Assembly (NCBI GenBank): GCA_003529325.1
Contig: DPVW01000065.1
Coordinates: forward strand, 1-12,288
Origin: Candidatus Latescibacterota bacterium
Lineage (GTDB): Bacteria; Latescibacterota; UBA2968; UBA8231
Direction of reading: 5' to 3'
DNA length: 12,288 nucleotides
Numbering within the stretch: the first letter of the stretch is position 1; every line of letters starts with the position of its first letter. Shown here in pieces: positions 6,916 through 12,288 of the stretch. Both the position numbers and the translations under genes were made by a program. The notes beneath the pieces were generated by a model. That model did not search any database and had not been told where the DNA came from. It saw nothing but the letters and a program-made list of their open reading frames with translations.

Positions 6916-9599
6916 GCGAGATTCCCATCGATGACGTCGCCCGCCTGCCGGCGCCAGGTGACAATGTGGCCATCGCCACACGTAGACTCGAAGCCGGCAC
7001 CATCCTACGCGCTGAGGGTGAGACCTTCCAGCTGACACATACGGTAATGGAGGGGCATCGCTTTGCCGTACGTCCCATCGATCGTGGCGCCGAGTTGTTG
7101 TCGTGGACATTGCCCTTTGGCGTGGCGCTAACCGATATCCGCTGCGGCGAGTATGTCAGCAACGCCGGTATGCTCGAGGCGCTTGGCGGTCGACCTTTGG
7201 ACTTCGAGCTGCCGGCAGCCCCCAACTTCGAGGATCGTATCACCCGTTATGAACTCGACGAAGCGACATTTGCAGGGGCGCCGCCACTGGAGCGGTATGC
7301 CGAGCCTCCCCTGTTTCGTGGATTCGATCGGGGTATCAGAGGGGTCGGCACCCGCAATCACGTTGTCATCATGGGCACGAGTTCTCGTACGGCGGCTTTT
7401 GCCCGCATCGTCGCACAGCGACTCGAGAATTTGCCAGCGGCAGGGGGCTTCGACGGTGTCGTCGCCGTAGCCCACACGGAGGGGGGCGGCGCCGAGATAC
7501 CTAACAACCGAGAGTTGCTGTTGCGTACCCTCGCTGGCTTTGCCGTGCACCCGAATGTCGGCGCCCTGCTCTGCGTCGATTATGGTTCAGAGGCGGTGTC
7601 GAATACCGTCCTGGAAGGTTATCTGCGCCGTGAAGACTACCCCATCGACGAGTTGCCGCACCGGTTCCTATCGATCGAGGGGGGCTTTGACCGTCATCTG
7701 GCCGAAGCCGAGGGGCAGGCACGCCAATGGGCACAACAACTGCAGGCCGAGAGCCGCGTCGAGTTGCCCGCGTCACATCTGAAGCTGGCACTTCAATGTG
7801 GTGGCTCCGATGCCTTCTCCGGTGTTTCCGGCAACCCCCTCGCTGCCTGGGTAGCGCGCGAACTGATCCGTTGCGGCGGGGCGGCCAACCTGGCGGAGAC
7901 GGACGAACTGATCGGCGCTGAACCGTATGTCCTCGACCGCGTGAGAGATGCGGAGACGGCGCGACGATTTCTGCAGATGGTTGAGCGCTTCAAGGAGCGG
8001 GTCTCCTGGCACGGCGCCAGTGCCGAGGGCAACCCCTCAGGTGGCAACAAGTATCGTGGTCTCTACAACATCGTCCTCAAGTCGATCGGCGCGGCAATGA
8101 AGCGCCATCCGGAGGTGCCACTCGACGGCTGTCTCGAATACGGGCAACAGATTCCGGAGAGTGGTTACTGGTTCATGGACTCTCCCGGAAACGACCTGGA
8201 GTCGATCGCTGGCCAGGTTGCCTCGGGGTGCAACATCATCTACTTCGTCACCGGCAACGGTTCAATCACAAACTTTCCCTTTGTCCCAACCGTGAAGATC
8301 GTCACCACCTCGCAGCGTTTTGAACTGCTCGCCGAAGACATGGATGTGAATGCCGGTGCCTACCAGGACGGCACGTCGATGGACGAGATGGGGCGCCAGC
8401 TGTTTGCACGGACCCTCGCCGTCGCCGCCGGTGAGCGCACCCGTGGCGAGGCGGCGGGCCACTCGCAGGTCTCCATCTGGCGGGATTGGCCACAGGCGGA
8501 TGCCGCCGCCCTCGACCGCCTGCTGGCGACATCGACCCCTGCGGGAGCGCCGCTGACGATCCGCACGGAGTCCGCCCCTGCGGTCAGCATCGATGCCATC
8601 ACTACGCCGACGGGAGTAGCTCTCGACCGCATTGGACTGGTACTGCCTACGAGTCTGTGCTCCGGGCAGATCGCGCGTCTGGCGGCACAACGGCTCAATC
8701 ATCGGGGCCTCGAAGGGGAGCTAGGGCTGTCCCGTTTTTCCGCTCTTGTGCACACGGAGGGTTGCGGCGTCTCAGGTGGTCCAAATGAGGACACCTATAC
8801 CCGTACCCTCATCGGTTATCTCACGCACCCGTCCGTGGCGCTGGCGTTGCTGCTGGAGCACGGCTGCGAGAAGACGCACAACGACTATATGCGGGCACGT
8901 CTACTCGACGCGGGTGTCGATGCGGAGCGCTTCGGCTTTGCCAGTGTACAACTCGATGGTGGCATCGAACGCGTCCTCGATCAAATCGAGGGTTGGTTCC
9001 GCAAGCAGTCAGCGGACATGACAGGTCCGCAAACAACAGGCACCGACGCTGGTGGTTTGCGGTTGGGGTTGTTGGCGGGGGGTGTGGTACCGGAGCGCGC
9101 GGCCCGTTCGCTGGCGCGACTCACAAGCTGGATCGTTGGTGCTGGTGGCACTGTGGTGGTGCCAGAGGGCGCAGGCTTGGCTGCAAACCCCGCCTTTGCG
9201 GCAGCTCTCGACATCAGCCCGGGGTTGGCACCTTCGTTGGCGCACGGAGAGTACGCCCGACCCGGTTTCCACGTGATGGAGGCGCCCACCGGTCACTGGA
9301 CGGAATCGGTCTCCGGCCTGGGCGCCACGGGAATAGGAATTCTACTCGCCTACGCCGGTGAACATCCACTGCAGGGGCATCCAATGATTCCGATGCTGCA
9401 GGTGACGGGAGACAGAGGCGTGGCTGCGGCGTACGCCGATGATCTCGACGCCGTTGTCGATGCCGACGAAGGGGTTGGTGGCCAGCAGTTGTTGGACCTG
9501 CTAGTGGAGACGGCATCGCAACGACTACGACCCCGTCTCTGGGATCAGGGCAATACGGATTTTCAGATCACCCGTGGCTTGCTCGGGGTCTCCATGTGA
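6912..9599 (+). CDS. UxaA/GarD-family dehydratase-like protein with duplicated catalytic region
   Basis: An 895-residue protein of the altronate/galactarate dehydratase family (also home of sulfolactate lyase SuyAB); substrate unknown. From TTG 6912: an N-terminal SAF-type domain (about 14-85); copy 1, first subdomain (about 138-288, with VGTRN 145-149); copy 1, second subdomain (about 289-526, with LQCGGSD 294-300, GNPSGGNK 373-380, FMDSPGND 421-428 and DMDVNAG 476-482). Then copy 2, first subdomain (about 570-698, LCSGQIA, HTEGCG, HGCE) and copy 2, second subdomain (about 715-895, shortened). Family enzymes are about 500 residues with one such region. In copy 1 the first-subdomain cysteine positions are Arg, Gly and Ser; in copy 2 they are Cys (583, 618, 652). 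In copy 2 CGGSD has become AGGVV. The gene overlaps the aroC stop and has its own GGAGA site. Family assignment is firm from sequence; that it is an active dehydratase is inference. Confidence 0.88.
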   Translation: MSEIPIDDVARLPAPGDNVAIATRRLEAGTILRAEGETFQLTHTVMEGHRFAVRPIDRGAELLSWTLPFGVALTDIRCGEYVSNAGMLEALGGRPLDFELPAAPNFEDRITRYELDEATFAGAPPLERYAEPPLFRGFDRGIRGVGTRNHVVIMGTSSRTAAFARIVAQRLENLPAAGGFDGVVAVAHTEGGGAEIPNNRELLLRTLAGFAVHPNVGALLCVDYGSEAVSNTVLEGYLRREDYPIDELPHRFLSIEGGFDRHLAEAEGQARQWAQQLQAESRVELPASHLKLALQCGGSDAFSGVSGNPLAAWVARELIRCGGAANLAETDELIGAEPYVLDRVRDAETARRFLQMVERFKERVSWHGASAEGNPSGGNKYRGLYNIVLKSIGAAMKRHPEVPLDGCLEYGQQIPESGYWFMDSPGNDLESIAGQVASGCNIIYFVTGNGSITNFPFVPTVKIVTTSQRFELLAEDMDVNAGAYQDGTSMDEMGRQLFARTLAVAAGERTRGEAAGHSQVSIWRDWPQADAAALDRLLATSTPAGAPLTIRTESAPAVSIDAITTPTGVALDRIGLVLPTSLCSGQIARLAAQRLNHRGLEGELGLSRFSALVHTEGCGVSGGPNEDTYTRTLIGYLTHPSVALALLLEHGCEKTHNDYMRARLLDAGVDAERFGFASVQLDGGIERVLDQIEGWFRKQSADMTGPQTTGTDAGGLRLGLLAGGVVPERAARSLARLTSWIVGAGGTVVVPEGAGLAANPAFAAALDISPGLAPSLAHGEYARPGFHVMEAPTGHWTESVSGLGATGIGILLAYAGEHPLQGHPMIPMLQVTGDRGVAAAYADDLDAVVDADEGVGGQQLLDLLVETASQRLRPRLWDQGNTDFQITRGLLGVSM
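7323..8489 (+). repeat. Copy 1 of the duplicated UxaA catalytic region (coding)
   Basis: Encodes residues about 138-526 of the UxaA-like protein. The first subdomain lacks all three family cysteines (GTSSRTAAF, HTEGGG, YGSE). The second subdomain is complete, with LQCGGSD, GNPSGGNK, MDSPGND, VTGNGS and DMDVNAG. It aligns motif by motif with the downstream copy. Confidence 0.8.
8619..9596 (+). repeat. Copy 2 of the duplicated UxaA catalytic region (coding), second half eroded
   Basis: Encodes residues about 570-895. The first subdomain keeps cysteines in LCSGQIA, HTEGCG and HGCE. The second keeps the fold signature (LRLGLLAGG, NPAF, FHVMEAP, DLDAVVDADEG), but CGGSD is AGGVV, the GNPSGGNK segment is gone and DMDVNAG is altered. 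Similarity to copy 1 is clear at protein level only, so the duplication is old. Confidence 0.75.
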
Positions 9600-9611
9600 G
9601 AGCGTGGCGTC

Positions 9612-10655
9612 TCAGTCGATACTCGGCATGGCAACGCCCATTTCACCGGCGACTTCGCCGATTGCTTCCCACACGGGTTGCGGCAAGTCGATGCCATCAA
9701 CCAGCCGGGTGGCGCGAATTTCTTGCTCGATCTCCCCCGGAGCGTAAACCTTTTTGAAGCCGGGCAATGGGCGGGCGGAACAGACCCACTCGGCGAGAGC
9801 CTCGACTTCGTCGGTGTAGGTGTCGAGATCGGTGAAGGCTTCGATGTCGATGGCCAGCACCATGACCCCATTGCCACCCTTGCCATCCTGCTTGGTGCAA
9901 CCCGCATGCGACAGCGGGCCGACGAGCATCTCTACCATCATCGCCAGTCCGTGACCCTTGTGGCCGAATTGCATACCACCCAGGGGCAGGACACCGGTAC
10001 TGGTGTCGCGGTATTGCTGCGAGTCGGTAACCGGCTCTCCCTGCTGATCGATCACCCAGCCCTCGGGCAAAGGTTCACCACGAATGATCTTCTGTTCGAT
10101 CTTGCCGCCGGCGACGACGGTCATCGTCATGTCGAGCATGAAGGGCGGACCCTCCTTGCGCGGCGCGGAGAAGGCGATCGGTTCGGGCCGCAGACGACGG
10201 TCTGCGCTGCCATACGGCGCCATGAACAGACCACCGCCGTTGAGCCAGACGAGTCCGAGCATGCCCTGCTCGGCGATCCGTGGTGGATAATCTCCCAGTC
10301 GTCCGATATGGCTCACCGAGTTGAGGCCGACGAAACCGAAAGTGGAAGAGCGCGCCTTCTCCACGGCGAGATCGACGGCGCGCGTGACGGCGACGATGCC
10401 ATTGCCACCTTTGCCATCAAGGATGGTGAGGGACGGATTCTGCCGCACGATCTCACGATCTTCCCACGGCACGTAGCCCTTCTTCATGGCGCGCGCATAA
10501 TTGGGCAGGAACCAGGTGCCATGCGAATCGTGGCCCGCCAGGTGGCTGTTGACGAGGTGGTCGGCGACGATGCGCGCATCATCGCTCGGGATCCCGGTGG
10601 CAGCGAATACATCAAAGGCGAGGGTGCGCAGTACCTCTTCACGAACGACGGGCAT
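9612..10655 (-). CDS. Ldh2-family NAD(P)-dependent malate/lactate-type dehydrogenase
   Basis: Cytoplasmic oxidoreductase of the family that includes malate/lactate dehydrogenase 2, ureidoglycolate dehydrogenase AllD, diketogulonate reductase and sulfolactate dehydrogenase ComC. It interconverts a 2-hydroxyacid and a 2-oxoacid; the actual substrate cannot be told. 347 residues, normal length. Landmarks: LAGHDSHG (39-46) with the conserved SHG histidine, SHIGRLGDY (115-123), PIAFSAPR (159-166), LDMTMTVVAGGKI (174-186), RGEPLPEGWVID (192-203), LPLGG (223-227) and GHKGHGLAMMVEM (231-243). The start is set by AAGGAG (plus 10665-10670) nine bases upstream of ATG at 10655; the frame is open further upstream into carA but carries no family similarity there. 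It lies 32 bp behind carA, so the two are probably co-transcribed. It converges on the UxaA-like gene with 12 bp between stop codons. Confidence 0.92.
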   Translation of the reverse strand: MPVVREEVLRTLAFDVFAATGIPSDDARIVADHLVNSHLAGHDSHGTWFLPNYARAMKKGYVPWEDREIVRQNPSLTILDGKGGNGIVAVTRAVDLAVEKARSSTFGFVGLNSVSHIGRLGDYPPRIAEQGMLGLVWLNGGGLFMAPYGSADRRLRPEPIAFSAPRKEGPPFMLDMTMTVVAGGKIEQKIIRGEPLPEGWVIDQQGEPVTDSQQYRDTSTGVLPLGGMQFGHKGHGLAMMVEMLVGPLSHAGCTKQDGKGGNGVMVLAIDIEAFTDLDTYTDEVEALAEWVCSARPLPGFKKVYAPGEIEQEIRATRLVDGIDLPQPVWEAIGEVAGEMGVAMPSID

Positions 10656-10664
10656 GGGCAACGG

Positions 10665-10670
10665 CTCCTT
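10665..10670 (-). promoter_or_regulatory. Shine-Dalgarno site of the Ldh2-family gene
   Basis: AAGGAG on the minus strand, nine bases before ATG at 10655-10653. It selects that start over the longer open frame reaching back into carA and lies in the 32-bp gap after the carA stop. Confidence 0.75.
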
Positions 10671-10687
10671 GTGGCACGGGCGGCGCT

Positions 10688-11797
10688 CTAGGCAGCTCTT
10701 CGCTGGGACATCATTTCGGCAAATGCACCGAACAGGTGAAAGCTGTCGTGAGGACCGGGGGACGCTTCGGGATGGCACTGGATGGAAAATATCGGCAGAC
10801 TGCGGTGACGCATGCCTTCTACACAACCATCGTTGAGATTTTCGCGAGTGACTTCAAGACAGTCTGGAAGACTGTCACCCTGAATTCCCCAGCCATGATT
10901 TTCGGAGGTGATCAGAATACGCCCGGTGCTGTGTTCACGGATCGGCTGATTGGCGCCACGATGGCCGAATTTGAGCTTATAGATCTCGGCGCCAAGGGCT
11001 AGCCCCAGGATCTCGTGCCCGAGGCAGATGCCGAAGATGGGACGATCGGCGCGCTCCACCAACTGCCGTGCCGTGTCGATGGCATAGCTGAGAGGCCGGG
11101 GATCCCCAGGACCATTCGACAGGAAGATGCCATCCGGATTCAGCGCCAGGGCCTCGTCGGCTGAAGTTGTCGCCGGCACGACGGTGACACGGCAGCCGGC
11201 GGCGACGAGACAGTTGAGGATGTTGCGTTTGATGCCGTAGTCGAAGGCGACGACGTGATGCCGTGCCTGTCCTTCTGGTGCCACCTCATACGGCGCGTCG
11301 CAGGTCACGGACTGCACCAGATCGACACCCTCCAAGCCCTCCCAGGCACGCGCCTTGGCGACAAGGCTGTCAAGATCGTGGTCTTCCGTACTGACGATGG
11401 CGTTCATGGCGCCGTGCATCCGCACACGTCGCGTCAGTTGCCGGGTGTCAAAGCCTTCGACTCCCAGAACATCGTGCTCTTGCAGATACTCATCGAGACT
11501 TGCTGTGGAACGGTGGTTTGACGGGCGGCGACAGCAGGACTTCATCAGCAGGGCGCCCACGTGGGGGTGTGCCGATTCTTCATCCTCGGCATTCACACCG
11601 TAGTTGCCGATGTGGGGGTAGGTCATGGTCACCATCTGGCCGGCGTACGAGGGATCCGTAAGGATCTCCTGGTAACCGGTCATGCTGGTGTTGAAGACCA
11701 TCTCGCCGAGACTCTCGCCGGCAGCACCGACGGAGAGTCCTTTGAAGCAGGTGCCGTCAGCGAGGGCGACGAAAGCGGGGGACTGGGCATTGGCCAT
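10688..11797 (-). CDS. carA: Carbamoyl-phosphate synthase small (glutaminase) subunit
   Basis: Hydrolyses glutamine and channels ammonia to the CarB subunit, which makes carbamoyl phosphate for pyrimidines and arginine. 369 residues from ATG 11797 (E. coli CarA is 382). The N-terminal small-subunit domain has [20 protein letters not shown] (31-50) and TYPHIGNYG (59-67); DTRQLTRR (117-124) follows. The class I glutamine amidotransferase domain (about 180-369) has LSNGPGDP (226-233), the nucleophile in FGICLGH (Cys258), SENHGW (298-303) and [11 protein letters not shown] (341-351), with catalytic His342 and Glu344, so it should be active. The open frame reaches back to 11875, but that part overlaps a terminator hairpin. 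No Shine-Dalgarno precedes ATG 11797, and a candidate -10 lies eight bases before it, suggesting a leaderless mRNA. An Ldh2-family gene, not carB, follows 32 bp downstream; carB must be elsewhere. Confidence 0.96.
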   Translation of the reverse strand: MANAQSPAFVALADGTCFKGLSVGAAGESLGEMVFNTSMTGYQEILTDPSYAGQMVTMTYPHIGNYGVNAEDEESAHPHVGALLMKSCCRRPSNHRSTASLDEYLQEHDVLGVEGFDTRQLTRRVRMHGAMNAIVSTEDHDLDSLVAKARAWEGLEGVDLVQSVTCDAPYEVAPEGQARHHVVAFDYGIKRNILNCLVAAGCRVTVVPATTSADEALALNPDGIFLSNGPGDPRPLSYAIDTARQLVERADRPIFGICLGHEILGLALGAEIYKLKFGHRGANQPIREHSTGRILITSENHGWGIQGDSLPDCLEVTRENLNDGCVEGMRHRSLPIFSIQCHPEASPGPHDSFHLFGAFAEMMSQRRAA

Positions 11798-11834
11798 GGG
11801 CAAGGAATATACGGGACAGTCGAGAGCAGGTAAA
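11798..11834 (-). promoter_or_regulatory. Candidate sigma-70 promoter of carA, partly inside the upstream terminator
   Basis: Minus-strand TATATT (plus 11806-11811; five of six to consensus) lies 17 bases after TTTACC (plus 11829-11834; four of six to TTGACA). The -35 shares bases with the T-tract of the preceding terminator. Only eight bases separate the -10 from the ATG, so transcription would begin at or within a base or two of the start codon. Confidence 0.5.
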
Positions 11835-11867
11835 AAAAGAGGAGTTCCCGGGGCTGGGAACTCCTCT
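11832..11867 (-). terminator. Rho-independent terminator of the SWIB gene
   Basis: A perfect 12-pair stem (plus 11838-11849 with 11856-11867) with a six-base loop, followed on the minus strand by seven T (plus 11832-11838, overlapping the stem base). It lies about 40 bases after the SWIB gene stop and directly before carA, separating the two transcripts. Confidence 0.93.
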
Positions 11868-11907
11868 TCATCCATCGGCGGGATGTATATCGAGCGGTGA
11901 CCCGCAG

Positions 11908-12288
11908 TCAGCTGAGGTGCTTGCTTACCAACTTCGTCATCTCAAACATGCTGACTTGCTTTTGGCCGTCGAAAACCTCACGCAACTTATCGTCGGCGTT
12001 GATCATCCGTCTGTTCTGAGTGTCCTGGAGGTTTTTCCGCTTAATGTACGTCCACAGCTTCTTGACAACCTCCGTTCGGGGCAGCGCCTTGTTGCCCACG
12101 ATGGCACCCAATGCCGCATCGGGATTCAGCGGCTTCATAAAAGAGGGGTTGGGCTTACGCTTTACTTTCTTAGCGCTTTTTTTTTTTGCTACTTTCTTCT
12201 TAGCGGCTTTCTTCGGTGCTTTCTTCGCCGGTGCAGCTTTCTTCTTGGCAGCCTTCTTAGGGGCGGCTTTCTTCACAACCTTCTTGGC
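11908..12288 (-). CDS. SWIB/MDM2-domain protein with histone-H1-like Lys/Ala tail, 5' end outside window
   Basis: A predicted DNA- or chromatin-associated protein; 126 residues are visible. The N-terminal about 45 visible residues are nearly all Lys, Ala and Pro (KKAAPKKAAKKK type), as in histone-H1-like nucleoid proteins. A SWIB domain follows, from MKPLNPDAALGAIVG through LPRTEVVKKLWTYIKRKNLQ, RRMINADDKLREVF and KQVSMFEMTKLVSKHL. These are the standard SWIB signatures, and the domain is complete. A GTG at 12276 could serve as start, but the Lys/Ala coding continues without a stop to the window edge (A-K-K-V), so the true start is probably upstream. In eukaryotes SWIB occurs in SWI/SNF subunits; in bacteria stand-alone SWIB proteins occur in several phyla and in chlamydiae the domain is fused to topoisomerase I. 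Tail function as non-specific DNA binding is inferred. Followed by a strong terminator. Confidence 0.93.
   Translation of the reverse strand, partial: AKKVVKKAAPKKAAKKKAAPAKKAPKKAAKKKVAKKKSAKKVKRKPNPSFMKPLNPDAALGAIVGNKALPRTEVVKKLWTYIKRKNLQDTQNRRMINADDKLREVFDGQKQVSMFEMTKLVSKHLS
12154..12288 (-). repeat. Low-complexity Lys/Ala-codon tract with an 11-A homopolymer
   Basis: Irregular repeats of AAG/AAA and GCC/GCT codons encode the basic tail. The plus strand has 11 consecutive T (12177-12187), i.e. 11 A in the coding strand within the codons GCA-AAA-AAA-AAA-AGC. The tract is AT-richer than the rest of the window as a result of its lysine content. Confidence 0.75.

Noticed and set aside
9597..9614. 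Small hairpin (TGAGA/TCTCA arms) spanning both stop codons of the convergent UxaA-like and Ldh2 genes as a bidirectional terminator.
   Set aside because: Only five pairs plus a bulge, and no T-tract on either strand.
9678..10691. A 337-codon plus-strand open frame across the Ldh2-family gene.
   Set aside because: It is the antisense reading of a gene with strong family motifs. It has no RBS or recognisable domain and is typical of GC-rich DNA.
10656..10826. Longer start for the Ldh2-family gene inside carA.
   Set aside because: The extra 57 residues are the antisense-like alternative reading of carA with no family similarity, and ATG 10655 has AAGGAG upstream.
11798..11875. Longer start for carA (MDEEEFPAPG...).
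   Set aside because: This segment is the SWIB gene's terminator hairpin and T-tract. The CarA family similarity begins just after ATG 11797.

Overview
The window is about 12.3 kb of GC-rich, tightly packed DNA from a Gram-negative bacterium. Evidence for Gram-negative: an RND efflux permease followed directly by a TolC-type outer-membrane channel, and Sec signal peptides on exported proteins. The phylum cannot be fixed. A Pseudomonadota-like genome is the best guess, but the chorismate synthase and the gene order (carA next to an Ldh2-family dehydrogenase rather than carB) are not those of familiar gammaproteobacteria. No tRNA, rRNA, IS element, CRISPR or phage gene is visible.

Layout. (1) Positions 1-4435, plus strand: the 3' part of an RND permease gene, then a TolC-family channel gene. 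They are the inner- and outer-membrane parts of one tripartite pump; any periplasmic adaptor lies upstream of the window. (2) Positions 4491-5351, minus strand: a secreted protein of unknown function with one canonical EF-hand. It converges on the channel gene, with a strong hairpin terminator between them. (3) Positions 5352-5652: a 301-bp divergent intergenic region with a perfect CRP-like palindrome and two overlapping inverted repeats. (4) Positions 5653-9599, plus strand: chorismate synthase (TTG start), translationally coupled to a giant 895-residue UxaA/GarD-family dehydratase-like protein (also TTG start). (5) Positions 9612-11797, minus strand: carA, then an Ldh2-family malate/lactate-type dehydrogenase 32 bp downstream. 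(6) Positions 11908-12288, minus strand: a SWIB-domain protein with a lysine/alanine-rich histone-H1-like tail, cut by the window edge and closed by a textbook terminator.

The most unusual object is the 895-residue UxaA-family protein. After the usual N-terminal SAF-type domain, the catalytic region occurs twice. The copies have decayed in a complementary way: copy 1 has lost the three cysteine positions of its first subdomain but keeps the CGGSD motif of its second. Copy 2 keeps all three first-subdomain cysteines but has lost CGGSD and much of its second subdomain. One composite active site, built from half of each copy, is the simplest reading.

Other points: the RND permease appears to carry two extra hydrophobic segments between its halves and a D-P/N-N variant of the proton-relay motifs. 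The carA gene has a candidate promoter fused to the preceding terminator that would give a leaderless mRNA. The chorismate synthase keeps its catalytic residues but carries an insertion of about 28 residues.
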